Shown: positions 17,086-25,614 of the stretch, one piece after another
How positions within the stretch are numbered: position 1 is the stretch's first letter
Layout of the letters: each line of letters starts with the position of its first letter
Origin: Actinopolyspora mzabensis
Lineage (GTDB): Bacteria; Actinomycetota; Actinomycetes; Mycobacteriales; Pseudonocardiaceae
Reading direction: 5' to 3'
NCBI RefSeq assembly: GCF_900101095.1
Contig: NZ_FNFM01000003.1
Location: forward strand, 186,001-250,000
Length of the DNA stretch: 64,000 nucleotides
Translations under genes and position numbers: made by a program
The notes under the pieces: model-generated
Seen by the model: the letters and a program-made list of their open reading frames with translations, nothing else
Databases searched by the model: none
What the model was told of the DNA's origin: nothing

Positions 17086-17835
17086 TTGAGCGATTCCTCT
17101 GAGCTGGCCGGTAAGACCGCGATCGTCACCGGGGCGGCGAGTGGGATCGGCCGGGCGGTCACGCTTCTCCTGCACGCCCGGGGCGCCAAGGTCGCCGCCG
17201 AGGATCGTGATCCCGCGGTCGAGCAGTTGGCACAGCCGGGCATTGTCCCGCTGGTGGCCGACGTTGCGCGGGAAGACAGCGCCGCGCGCGCCGTCGCGCT
17301 GGCCCGGGATGAGTTCGGGTCGTTGGACGTGCTGGTCAACAACGCCGGGATCATCATGTTCAAGCCCGTTGCCGAGATGAGCCTGCAGGACTGGGAGTCG
17401 ATCCTGTCGGTGAACGCCACCGGCGCCTTCCTGCACTCCCGGGAGGCGTTGCGGGTCATGTCCGAGCAGGGCTCGGGCGCGATCGTCAACGTTGCCTCCT
17501 ATGCGTCCTTCCAGGTGTTTCCCACGATCGCGGCCTACGCCGCGTCCAAGGGAGCACTGGCCCAGCTCACCCGCACCCTCGCGGTGGAGGCCATCGAGCA
17601 TGGCGTGCGCGTCAACGCGGTGGGCTCCGGGGACGTAGTCACCAACATCCTCAACGACGTGCGCTCCGACGGGCAGGAGTTCCTGGCCGAACACGGCCGG
17701 GGCACCCCGATCGGCCGGGCCGCGCGGCCGGAGGAGCTCGCCGAAGTGATTGCGTTTCTGGCCTCCGAACGCGCCAGCTACCTGGTCGGCTCCGTTGTGA
17801 TGGCCGATGGGGGAATGAGCATCTCGCTGTCATAA
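17086..17835 (+). CDS. SDR-family NAD(P)-dependent oxidoreductase
   Basis: 249 residues from TTG at 17086, chosen for AAGGAG seven bases upstream. All classical SDR landmarks are present: AIVTGAASGIGRAV (cofactor), LVNNAGIIMF, catalytic VNVASYAS (Ser) and YAASKGALAQL (Tyr, Lys), and the tail VGSVVMADGGM. Such enzymes reduce or oxidise ketone/alcohol pairs in the cytosol; substrate unknown. It lies beside a resolvase scar and has no obvious operon partner. Confidence 0.9.
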   Translation: MSDSSELAGKTAIVTGAASGIGRAVTLLLHARGAKVAAEDRDPAVEQLAQPGIVPLVADVAREDSAARAVALARDEFGSLDVLVNNAGIIMFKPVAEMSLQDWESILSVNATGAFLHSREALRVMSEQGSGAIVNVASYASFQVFPTIAAYAASKGALAQLTRTLAVEAIEHGVRVNAVGSGDVVTNILNDVRSDGQEFLAEHGRGTPIGRAARPEELAEVIAFLASERASYLVGSVVMADGGMSISLS

Positions 17836-18037
17836 GTACGTCCCCGTTCGAACCGAGCTCGTGGCGCCATCCGGCGGCTGCCAGCCGTCGGATCATCGGG
17901 AAACGCGGTTCCCGCCGGCCCCAACCGACCTCGCTGCCAGCCGCTCCCGTTGACGCCTGTCGCCGGATCGCAGTCGACGACCGCACGGGCCCTGCGGACT
18001 TCGGACGGTGATCCGCAGCGGATCCGGCTCCCCGTCG

Positions 18038-18925
18038 TTATTTGTCGGCGGGTGAGCTCTCTTCGGTAGGAGTGGAGTGTTCCCAGTTGGCGAGCAGCTG
18101 CAAGGCCGCCTCGGACGAGCTTCCTGGCGGGGTGCTGTAGACGAACAACGTCTGGTCCGAGTCATCACCGGGGGCCAGCGCCTGGTAGGTGATGGTCAGA
18201 TCGCCGACCAAGGGGTGGTGGTAGTCCTTGGTGCCGGTGGTGCGCTGGTGGACCTTGTTGGCCGACCAGTGGTGGCGGAAGTCCTCGCTGTGGATGGACA
18301 GCTCCCCGATCAGGCTGCTGAGCGCGGGATCGTCGGGGTGGCGGCCGGTATCCAGGCGGAGCATGGCAGCGGTGTCGGCGGCCACGGTGGTCCAGTCGAG
18401 GTAGAGCTCGCGGGCGTGCGGGTCGAGGAACACGAACCGCGCCTGGTTACGCTCGGCCGCGGGCAGGGCCTGGAAGTCGGTGATCAACCGCCCGGCAAGT
18501 CGGTTGTGGGCGAGCATGTCGAGGCGGCGCCCGAGGACGAAGGCTGGTCGGCAGGCCCGGTCGAGGACATCGAGCAGGTCGAATGTGGCCCGGTGGACCT
18601 GCTGCGGCTTGGGCCGGCGCTTGCGCTGGGTGCGGGGCCGTTGGGCGAGGGTGTGCAGGTGGGCGCGTTCGGCATGGTCGAGCTCCAGTGCGCTGGCCAG
18701 CGCGTCGAGGACCTCGGCCGAGGCGCTGCGGCTACGGCCCTGTTCCAGACGCGTGTAGTAGTCCACGCTGACCCCGGCCAGCCGGGCGAGCTCTTCGCGG
18801 CGCAGCCCGGGTACCCGGCGGTGTCCTGCGCCCGGCTCGTCGAGTCCGGCCTGCTGTGGGCTCAGCCGGGCGCGGGCTGAGCGCAGAAACTCCGCCAGCC
18901 CGGAGCTTGTCTCGTCGCGGCTCAT
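18038..18925 (-). CDS. XRE-type regulator with MmyB-like (MLTR) ligand-binding domain
   Basis: 295 residues from ATG at 18925 (GGAGG just before). The N-terminus has the helix-turn-helix VPGLRREELARLAGVSVDYY, TRLEQGR, then from about residue 100 the MmyB-like domain (DLLDVLDRACRPAFVLGRRL, VFLDPHARELYLDW, HHWSANKVHQRTTG). Related actinobacterial proteins control neighbouring short-chain dehydrogenases and may bind fatty-acid ligands. It is divergent from the SDR gene at 19120 and is its most likely regulator. Confidence 0.9.
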   Translation of the reverse strand: MSRDETSSGLAEFLRSARARLSPQQAGLDEPGAGHRRVPGLRREELARLAGVSVDYYTRLEQGRSRSASAEVLDALASALELDHAERAHLHTLAQRPRTQRKRRPKPQQVHRATFDLLDVLDRACRPAFVLGRRLDMLAHNRLAGRLITDFQALPAAERNQARFVFLDPHARELYLDWTTVAADTAAMLRLDTGRHPDDPALSSLIGELSIHSEDFRHHWSANKVHQRTTGTKDYHHPLVGDLTITYQALAPGDDSDQTLFVYSTPPGSSSEAALQLLANWEHSTPTEESSPADK

Positions 18926-19119
18926 GCCTCCAGTATCCCGCCTGCACAGCCGGGTCACGCCGGGCGAGGGTGGCCCCGTTTGTCCCCCGAACGACAGGAC
19001 CCTTTTCAGCCGCCATTGCGCTGCTCATGGCTGGTTCAGTTGGTCATGAGGCGCACACCGACACGCCTGATGGCTGGTTCTGCGCCGTCCCCCCCCCCTG
19101 ACACGAGAAGGAGTTATTC

Positions 19120-19962
19120 ATGTCGACGTGGTTGATCACCGGTGCTGGCCGTGGGTTCGGCCTGCAGATCGCGCGTGCGGCGGTGGCCGGCGGCGACGCG
19201 GTCGTGGCCGCCTCCCGACGCCCGGAGGATCTGCCGGATGAGCTGACGCAATCCGACCGAGTGCTCGGTGTTGCGCTCGACGTGACCTGCGGCGAGGACA
19301 TCACGCGGGCCGTGGACACGGCCGTCGAGCACTTCGGCGGCATCGACGTGCTGGTCAACAACGCAGGCCGTGGTCTGCTCGGGGCGCTGGAGGAGATCGG
19401 TGACGCCGAAGCCCGCTCGCTGTTTGACCTCAACGTGTTCGGGCTGATCAACATGACCCGGGCTGTACTGCCGGTCATGCGTGCGGCCGGGCACGGCAAG
19501 ATCGTCAACATCGGGTCGCGCGGGGGATTCGAGGGCGAGCCGGGGGTGAGCATGTACAACGCCTCCAAGTTCGCCGTCGCCGGGATCAGCGAGGCCCTCG
19601 CCGCCGAGATGGCGCCTTTCGGTATTGAGAGCATGGTCGTCGAACCCGGTGTGTTCCGCACCGACTTCCTCGACGCCAGTTCGTTGTCGATGCCTGCGCA
19701 CCGCATCCCGGCCTACGACGGAACTCCAGCCCACGACACGCTCGACTGGAGCGGCGAGGCCAACCACACCCAGCTCGGCGACCCGGCCAAGGCAGCCGCG
19801 TTGATCTACGAGGTCACCAGCCAGCAGGACAAGCTGCCCGGCCACCTCCCCCTGGGACGCGACGCCATCGAGCGACAGCAAATCAAGATCCAAGAGATTC
19901 AAGATGTCCTGGCGGCGTGGCAGGAGAAGTCCATCGCCACTGCCTGCGACGACGCCAGCTGA
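19120..19962 (+). CDS. SDR-family oxidoreductase
   Basis: 280 residues from ATG at 19120 behind AAGGAG. LITGAGRGFGLQIARAA is the cofactor turn, DVLVNNAGRGLLG the NNAG motif, VNIGSRGG the Ser and MYNASKFAVAG the Tyr and Lys. The form (TGAGRGFG, long C-terminal end) matches retinol-dehydrogenase/3-ketoreductase-like SDRs frequent in actinomycetes beside MmyB-like regulators. The divergent XRE gene at 18038-18925 is the probable repressor or activator. Confidence 0.9.
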   Translation: MSTWLITGAGRGFGLQIARAAVAGGDAVVAASRRPEDLPDELTQSDRVLGVALDVTCGEDITRAVDTAVEHFGGIDVLVNNAGRGLLGALEEIGDAEARSLFDLNVFGLINMTRAVLPVMRAAGHGKIVNIGSRGGFEGEPGVSMYNASKFAVAGISEALAAEMAPFGIESMVVEPGVFRTDFLDASSLSMPAHRIPAYDGTPAHDTLDWSGEANHTQLGDPAKAAALIYEVTSQQDKLPGHLPLGRDAIERQQIKIQEIQDVLAAWQEKSIATACDDAS

Positions 19963-20119
19963 CCACACCCAGAGCACGCTGACGGAGAGCGCAGAGAGCC
20001 GCGGGACACGGCGTCGGTGGCGGGTGAGTCACCACCTTGTCCGCACACCCACCGGCCCAGCGCACCAGCCCCGAACCCAACTGAGGCTGCCGCACGACAG
20101 GGTCCATTCCACCCCCACG

Positions 20120-20460
20120 TCACCGACGACGAGCGGCAGGGTCGCGAGCCTGCCGCCAACGGAACAGGGCCTCGGCCCAGACCTTCGAATATCGGGCCGG
20201 AGTGGCCACCGACGTGTGTCCGGAAAACCCCAGCAGGGTGGAGGTGTTGGATCCGTCCTCGGCGGCGTGGGTCAGCACGGAGTTCCGCAGCTGGTGCAAT
20301 GTGTAGGGACCACCGGTCAGGCGCGTGGTGGCTTGCTGGAAGGTTAGGGCCAGGATCTCCTCTGCGCGGGCGGCGGTCTCATACAGCATCCGTCGCAGCG
20401 TTCGTTCCCGAATCGGCAGGTGCGTCCGAGTCAGCAGGTTTGCGACTTCGGCCCGGCCTG
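20120..20460 (-). pseudogene. tyrosine recombinase (phage-type integrase) remnant
   Basis: The minus strand reads LPIRERTLRRMLYETAARAE, EILAL, then abruptly TGGPYTLHQLRNSVLTHAAE, LGFSGHTSVATPARYSKVWA and ALFRWRQARDPAARRR. This is the start and end of an integrase catalytic domain (Arg, then HxxR, His, and Tyr in ARYS) with about 60-90 residues deleted between. The N-terminal DNA-binding part is missing. It is inactive. No attachment site could be identified. Confidence 0.72.
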
Positions 20461-20592
20461 TCGCTCGGGTGCGGTCCGGGCTGCGCGGCCGTCGGCGGGG
20501 TCGACGGGTCGAGCGGAAACCGGGCTCAGCGCCGGGGCTGTACCTCTGCTCAGACCTCGTCGGGCAGGGGTGGTGTCGGGTTCGTCCCGCTT

Positions 20593-20814
20593 TCAGGGCA
20601 GTGGGGTGGGCAGACCGGGGGTGGTGCGTCGGCGGCGTAGCCATACCTTGCGGGTGCCGTCGGAGTACAGCAGCACGCGGGAGAGTTCCCAACCGGCGAA
20701 TTCGGCGTGGATGCTGAGTCTGGTCGCCGCGCTGAGCCGGGACACTCCGGCCGGTAGGCGCAGCGGTTGGTACTCCCAGTCGGGATCTGCTCCCGTGGAG
20801 CCGGTGTCGGTCAA
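20593..20814 (-). CDS. DUF5703-family small protein
   Basis: 73 residues from ATG at 20814. WEYQPLRLPAGVSRLSAATR followed by HAEFAGWELSRVLLYSDGTR is the DUF5703 signature. The start codon overlaps the stop of the LppL-like lipoprotein upstream (20811-20814, ATGA), so the two are co-translated. In mycobacteria a homologue (Rv2137c) stands between the UppP and LppL genes, the same neighbours as here. Function unknown. Confidence 0.82.
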   Translation of the reverse strand: MTDTGSTGADPDWEYQPLRLPAGVSRLSAATRLSIHAEFAGWELSRVLLYSDGTRKVWLRRRRTTPGLPTPLP

Positions 20815-21812
20815 TTTCGTACCACCTGTAGGCCGTCCCCGGTCGCCGAGGCGATGTAGATCGTCCCGGTGTGGGGGTTCACCGCCACCGAGTTCGGTTG
20901 CCGGACCGTCGGTAGGCGGTGGGCTTCACGCGGTTGCCCGCCTGCCGTGTCGTAGCCGACGAGTTGGTTGCGTGCGGTCAGTGTCACCCAGGCTAGGTCG
21001 CGGCGGGGCGCGAACGCGAGTCCGTAGGGCGAGCCGGGGACGGGGTAGCGCTGTTTCATGATCAGGGGGTCGGTGGCGAAGGCCATGATCTCCTCGCCGC
21101 GGGTGTCGATCGCCAGTACGCGGCCGAACGCGTCGGCGGTCGCGTTGGTGGCGCCTTCACCGGCGCGCAGTGCTGGTTGCTTGTCGCCGGTGCTGATCTC
21201 GATCGGGGTCAGCGAGGTGGTGAGCCGGTCGAGCACCATGACCGTGGAGCCGCGGCGTACGAGGTCGTCGGCGCCGGGGAATCCGTCGACGCGTTGTTGG
21301 ATCTCGCCGCCGCGCAGGATGGCGACGTCCCCGGTTTGGGGGCGGCTGACGAAGAGTTTGTCGCCGACGTCGAGCGCGTCGGCGGGGGAGCCCGGCACGT
21401 CGGTGCGTTGGGTGATCCGTGCGGTTTTCGGATCGATGCGGGCGACGGTGTTGGCCTCGGGCAGTGCTGCCAGCAGGGTGGTGCCGTCGGGGCCGAGGCG
21501 GAGGGAGCTCGCCGGGGCGGGAAGTTCGACGGTGCGGGGTGTCTGGCGTGGTGCGTTGGTGTCGAACAGGCTGATTCGGGCGGTGTCGGTGTGGGCCAGG
21601 GCGAGGGTGTGTCGTCGTGGGACGAGTGTGATGTGTTCGGCGGCGGGGGCTGGGACGACCGTGCCTGCCGGTTGGGTTCGTGTCTGGGGGGCGGGGGCTG
21701 GGGTGGCCGAGGTGAGTTGCTCGGTGACCTGCAGTGGGCGGGAGGTGTTGTCGCCGGAGCATGCGGTCAGTAGTGCTACTGCGGCCAGACATGTGGTGAT
21801 CAGGCGACGCAA
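20811..21812 (-). CDS. lppL: LppL-like lipoprotein with beta-propeller fold
   Basis: 333 residues from ATG at 21812. A short basic n-region and hydrophobic stretch lead to the lipobox LLTAC (Cys18), so it should be a diacylated membrane lipoprotein facing outward. The rest repeats 40-residue beta blades (LALAHTDTARISLFD, LLAALPEANTVARIDP, LAWVTLTARNQLVGYD, VNPHTGTIYIAS), as in YncE-like propellers. Its place next to DUF5703, UppP and a histidine phosphatase matches mycobacterial lppL (Rv2138). Role unknown; an envelope or cell-wall link is inferred from the uppP neighbour. Confidence 0.82.
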   Translation of the reverse strand: MRRLITTCLAAVALLTACSGDNTSRPLQVTEQLTSATPAPAPQTRTQPAGTVVPAPAAEHITLVPRRHTLALAHTDTARISLFDTNAPRQTPRTVELPAPASSLRLGPDGTTLLAALPEANTVARIDPKTARITQRTDVPGSPADALDVGDKLFVSRPQTGDVAILRGGEIQQRVDGFPGADDLVRRGSTVMVLDRLTTSLTPIEISTGDKQPALRAGEGATNATADAFGRVLAIDTRGEEIMAFATDPLIMKQRYPVPGSPYGLAFAPRRDLAWVTLTARNQLVGYDTAGGQPREAHRLPTVRQPNSVAVNPHTGTIYIASATGDGLQVVRN

Positions 21813-22210
21813 CGACGATCTCCCCTGGTTGTTGCGGGAACGGGCTGGTTCCAGGATCCCGCATCCGGTTGTGGGGTTTTGACAGGGTTGCTTGGCGCGG
21901 TGCGCTGTGGCGGGGTGTTCTTCGGTGGTTCAGTGGTCGGGGTGCCGGGGGCGCTCGGGGACGCGGCGTGTTCGTTGTGTGTCGATCTGGAAGCAATTCG
22001 TGTTTTTGGTGGTGCGCATCACGGTACTGCTGTGGTGGTGGGCGGTGGCACGGGTGTGGAGTGGTGGCCCGTTCCTTTCGGAAAGCGGGTTTGCCCTGGG
22101 GTTGTGGGCGATGGGGGGAGTCCTGAGCTGGTTCGGGGTATGCTGCAAGATCTTCGGGGCGGGAGGGGTTGTAGTGATGGCGCTCCGGTGGGTGGGCGCG
22201 AAATTCGACT
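21813..22210. other. divergent intergenic region lppL/uppP
   Basis: 398 bp between divergent starts. It should hold promoters for both genes. I see no gene and no clear operator; reading frames in it have no natural codon bias. Confidence 0.5.
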
Positions 22211-23059
22211 GTGCTGGAGTGGGTTTCGTTGACGTGGTTGCAGGCCGTGGTGCTTGCGGTGGTTCAAGGGCTGACTGAATTTCTGCCCGTCTCGTCGTCG
22301 GGGCATTTGCGGATCGTGTCGCAGTTGCTGTTCGACACCGATGCCGGGGCTTCGTTCACGGCGGTTACCCAGATCGGCACGGAGCTGGCTGTGGTGATCT
22401 ATTTCTTCGGCGATATCGTGCGATTGATCGGAACGTGGTTTCGTGGGATGGTCAACGCCGAGATCCGCCGGACGCAGGATTACCGGTTGGCGTGGTACGT
22501 CATCGTGGGCAGTATTCCTATCGGGATTTTGGGGTTCTTTTTTCAGGACCTCATTCGTGGTGCGTTGCGCAGTTTGTGGATCACCGCCACGACGTTGATC
22601 GTGTTCGGTCTGCTGTTGGGGTTGGCCGAGCGGTACGGCCCGCAGTTGCGTAAGCAGGCTGAGCTGCGGCTCAGCGACGGTGTGCTGATGGGGCTGGCGC
22701 AGTCGTTGGCGTTGGTGCCGGGTGTTTCCCGGTCCGGTGGCACGATCACGGCGGGGTTGACGTTGGGGTTGGACCGGCCCACGGCGGTGCGGTTCTCCTT
22801 CCTGCTGGCGATTCCGGCGGTGTTCGCCGCGGGGCTGTTGGAGCTGGGCCATGTGTTCAATCCGGAAGGGCCGGGTGTGCAGCCCAGCCCGCCGCAGATG
22901 CTGGTGGCCACGATCCTGGCCGGCGCGGTCGGCTACGCCTGCATCGCGTGGTTGTTGCGGTATGTGGAAAAGCACAGCGTCTACCTGTTCGTCTGGTGGC
23001 GTGTGATCGTCGGTGTGGCGGTGTACGCGCTGTTGACGTTCGGGGTGCTGCAGGCCTGA
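22211..23059 (+). CDS. uppP: undecaprenyl-diphosphatase UppP (BacA)
   Basis: 282 residues if started at GTG 22211; TTG at 22229 ([11 protein letters not shown]) agrees better with the usual UppP start. The two hallmark motifs are intact: [16 protein letters not shown] and [13 protein letters not shown], with the eight-helix hydrophobic pattern expected. UppP removes a phosphate from undecaprenyl diphosphate at the outer face of the membrane so the carrier can be reused for peptidoglycan and other polymers, and confers bacitracin tolerance. Histidine phosphatase follows 35 bp downstream. Confidence 0.94.
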   Translation: MLEWVSLTWLQAVVLAVVQGLTEFLPVSSSGHLRIVSQLLFDTDAGASFTAVTQIGTELAVVIYFFGDIVRLIGTWFRGMVNAEIRRTQDYRLAWYVIVGSIPIGILGFFFQDLIRGALRSLWITATTLIVFGLLLGLAERYGPQLRKQAELRLSDGVLMGLAQSLALVPGVSRSGGTITAGLTLGLDRPTAVRFSFLLAIPAVFAAGLLELGHVFNPEGPGVQPSPPQMLVATILAGAVGYACIAWLLRYVEKHSVYLFVWWRVIVGVAVYALLTFGVLQA

Positions 23060-23094
23060 CTCCGTGGGGGCCGAGCGGCACGTATGCTGGCGCC

Positions 23095-23781
23095 GTGGCG
23101 ACGGTGATTTTGCTGCGACATGCCCGTTCGGCGGCCAACGGCGCCGGTACGCTCGCCGGTCGCACGCCTGGCGTGGGGTTGGACGAGCGGGGGAGGGCAC
23201 AGGCTGCGGGGCTCGCCGAGCGGCTTGCGCCCGTCCCGTTGCGAGCTTTGGTGGCTTCGCCGCTGCGGCGTTGTGTCGACACGCTGTCCGGGCTTTCCGG
23301 GCAGCGTGGTCTGGCGGTGGAGACCGAGCAGGATCTGGCCGAGGTCGACTACGGTGACTGGACCGGGCGTTCGGTGCGGGAGTTGAGTGAGGAGCCGCAG
23401 TGGAAGGTGGTGCAGCAGCACCCTTCGGCCGCGGTGTTTCCCGGTGGTGAAGGATTGGCCGGGGTGCAGGCCAGGGCGGTGGCCGCGGTACGTGCGCACG
23501 ACGCGCGGCTGGCGGCCGAGCACGGCGACGAAGCGGTGTGGCTGGCGTGCACGCACGGCGATGTGATCAAGGGCGTTCTGGCCGACGCGTTGGGGCTGCA
23601 TCTGGACGGTTTCCAGCGGATCGTGGTCGAGCCGTGCTCGTTCAGCGTGGTGCGCTACACCGAGACGAGGCCGTTCGTGCTGCGGATCAACGACACCGGA
23701 ACCGACCTGTCGGGGCTGCTGCCCGCCGAGCGGAAAGACACCTCGGGCGATGCCGTGGTTGGGGGGTCGACGGGCGGTTGA
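23095..23781 (+). CDS. histidine-phosphatase-family protein (MSMEG_4193/Rv2135c type)
   Basis: 228 residues from GTG at 23095. VILLRHARSAANG contains the catalytic His in RHG-like form (RHA), RTPGVGLDERGRAQAAGLAE follows, and ACTHGDVIKGVLADALG holds the second His. This is the phosphoglycerate-mutase-like fold used by acid phosphatases. The uppP neighbour matches the mycobacterial order. The substrate is unknown. Its TGA overlaps the TTG start of the next gene. Confidence 0.9.
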   Translation: MATVILLRHARSAANGAGTLAGRTPGVGLDERGRAQAAGLAERLAPVPLRALVASPLRRCVDTLSGLSGQRGLAVETEQDLAEVDYGDWTGRSVRELSEEPQWKVVQQHPSAAVFPGGEGLAGVQARAVAAVRAHDARLAAEHGDEAVWLACTHGDVIKGVLADALGLHLDGFQRIVVEPCSFSVVRYTETRPFVLRINDTGTDLSGLLPAERKDTSGDAVVGGSTGG

Positions 23782-24239
23782 CTGGTTCGCACCGTTATCC
23801 CGTGCTCGATTTGAGCGCGTTTCTGGTGGGCTCCTGGTCGTTGCACCGAACGATTCTCTCGCCGGAGGGGGAGCGGCGGGGTGAGTTCACCGGTTCGGCG
23901 TCGTTCACACCCGCGGGTGAAGTGTTGACCTATCGGGAGCAGGGCACGCTGCGGCTCGGTGGTTATCGGGGATCGGCTTTTCGGCAACTGCGGTATCAGC
24001 CGACCGGGCCGGGCCGAGCCGAGGTGTATTTCGACTACGGGGATTTCTTTCACGAGTTGGATCTGCGGGAAGGCTACTGGAACACGAGCCACCCGTGTCG
24101 GGACGATCTCTATCGCGGTGAGTTCGAGGTGCTCGACGCCGACACGTGGTGGCAGTGCTGGGAGGTCGTCGGGCCGACGAAGAACCACACGCTGCGCACC
24201 GAGTTCCGCCGCGGCGAGCCCGGAGGACGGGACACGTGA
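23778..24239 (+). CDS. DUF6314-family protein
   Basis: 153 residues from TTG at 23778, overlapping the stop before it; GTG at 23802 is an alternative. FLVGSWSLHRTILSPEGERR, TGSASFTPAG, YREQGTLRLGG and YFDYGDFFHELDL, then HPCRDDLYRGEFEV, form a lipocalin-like beta-barrel series seen in DUF6314 proteins. Function is unknown. It is translationally coupled on both sides, so belongs to the uppP operon. Confidence 0.75.
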   Translation: MTGSHRYPVLDLSAFLVGSWSLHRTILSPEGERRGEFTGSASFTPAGEVLTYREQGTLRLGGYRGSAFRQLRYQPTGPGRAEVYFDYGDFFHELDLREGYWNTSHPCRDDLYRGEFEVLDADTWWQCWEVVGPTKNHTLRTEFRRGEPGGRDT

Positions 24240-24992
24240 ATGCGACACCGTGTGGAACTCCGCGGTGAGGACGAGCTCGAACTGCTGAGCTCGGCGGGCG
24301 GCGCCGTGGCCGCCACCTTGACGAGCGTGGGCGAGCGGATACGGCCCGGGGTGTTTCCCGCCGACCTCGAGCGGCACGCGGTGGCTTCGTTGGCCGAGTG
24401 CGGCGCGGCGCCGGCGGTACCGATCACCGCCGGTGGCGCACGCGCGTTGTCGCTCTCGCGTGACGACGTGGTATGTGGTGGCTCACCCGTGGGGGAGCGG
24501 CTGGAAACCGGTGAACTGGTGACTGTGGAGTGTGCCGCGAGCGTGGCCGGATGGTGTGCGTGGTCGGCGTTCGGGACGTCGGTGGGAGTTCCCACCGAGT
24601 CGGACCTGCGGTTGACCGACACGGCCGGCGAGGCACTGCGCAACGGCATCGCGGCCGCTTCGGCGGGCCACCGGCTGGGGGAGGTCGCGCACGCGATCGG
24701 GGTGGTCGCGCGGGGTGCCGGTTGCGGCATGCCGGTGGGGTGTGGATACGGGATCGGCCGCGGGGTGCGCGAGGGGCCTGTCCTTCCGGCGCCCGGGAAG
24801 CGGTCGACGGGCGTGACGTCGCGTCCGGGACTGGTGTTCACGGTCGTGGCCGGGGTTTGCGCCAGCGGCGGTGACGAGGTGGTGCGCGGGCAGGACGGTG
24901 TCGTGGTCACCGGCGACGGCAGTCGGGCGTGCGTGTTCGGCCACACCGTGGCGGTCACCCGCTGGGGGCCGCGGGTGCTGACCAGCTCGTGA
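24240..24992 (+). CDS. M24 (methionine-aminopeptidase-like) protein lacking metal ligands
   Basis: 250 residues starting with ATG directly after the previous stop. The pita-bread fold of methionine aminopeptidase can be followed to the end (GERIRPGVFPADLERHAVAS, GELVTVECAASV, GCGYGIGRGVREGP, LVFTVVAGV, CVFGHTVAVT). All five metal-binding residues appear replaced: the VDV Asp is Glu97, the HGD Asp becomes Trp/Ala, HGIG His is Tyr170, the EP Glu is gone, and the final Glu is Gly. It should therefore not hydrolyse peptides by the usual mechanism and may be a binding protein. Confidence 0.75.
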   Translation: MRHRVELRGEDELELLSSAGGAVAATLTSVGERIRPGVFPADLERHAVASLAECGAAPAVPITAGGARALSLSRDDVVCGGSPVGERLETGELVTVECAASVAGWCAWSAFGTSVGVPTESDLRLTDTAGEALRNGIAAASAGHRLGEVAHAIGVVARGAGCGMPVGCGYGIGRGVREGPVLPAPGKRSTGVTSRPGLVFTVVAGVCASGGDEVVRGQDGVVVTGDGSRACVFGHTVAVTRWGPRVLTSS

Positions 24993-25142
24993 TCACCCGC
25001 TTTTCCCGCAACTGGTGGGCGGCAGGGAGGTTCTCACCGGTGCCGACGCGGTGGTGGTACTGGCCGGGGCTGCTGACTGCCCTGGACGGACTGGGTAGTT
25101 TCACGGATGTCCGATCACGGGTGCGCTCGTCACCGTGGGGGC

Positions 25143-25556
25143 ATGAACGGACAGCGACCGACGAGACGGATCCACCGCGATCTGATCGGTGGCGTGGTGC
25201 TTGCGCTGTTGACCGCCTCGTGCTGGTGGGTCTGGATGGCGTGGGACAACGGCTATCACACCGACCCGGCGACGGGAGCGACCAGCGGCCCGTACCAGGC
25301 GTGGCAGGTGATCGGCTGCGTCGTGTGCCTGATCGGGTTGGGGGTGCTCGCCACTGCCAGAATGCCCTGGTGGCTGGTGCTTGCGATCATGCCGCTGTCG
25401 TTCACCGCGGCGTGGTCGTGGACGGCCGCCGGCACTGACGGCACCGGACTGTGGGCTGTCGGCGCGGTGCTGATCCTTGCCGGCATGCTGGCCGGAACGG
25501 GGCTGGTCACCGGCCTGACCACCGTCGTTCGTTCCAGCAGGACGCGAATTGGGTGA
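25143..25556 (+). CDS. small four-helix membrane protein, unknown family
   Basis: 137 residues from ATG at 25143. Hydrophobic segments lie at about residues 14-34, 54-72, 75-93 and 103-126, separated by short polar loops, so an integral membrane protein is likely. I do not recognise the family. It follows the M24-like gene by 150 bp on the same strand. Confidence 0.6.
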   Translation: MNGQRPTRRIHRDLIGGVVLALLTASCWWVWMAWDNGYHTDPATGATSGPYQAWQVIGCVVCLIGLGVLATARMPWWLVLAIMPLSFTAAWSWTAAGTDGTGLWAVGAVLILAGMLAGTGLVTGLTTVVRSSRTRIG

Positions 25557-25614
25557 CACTCAGCGCGTTCGGCCCGGTGCTGAACGTCGACGACGAGCTC
25601 TGCGCCGGTAGAGC

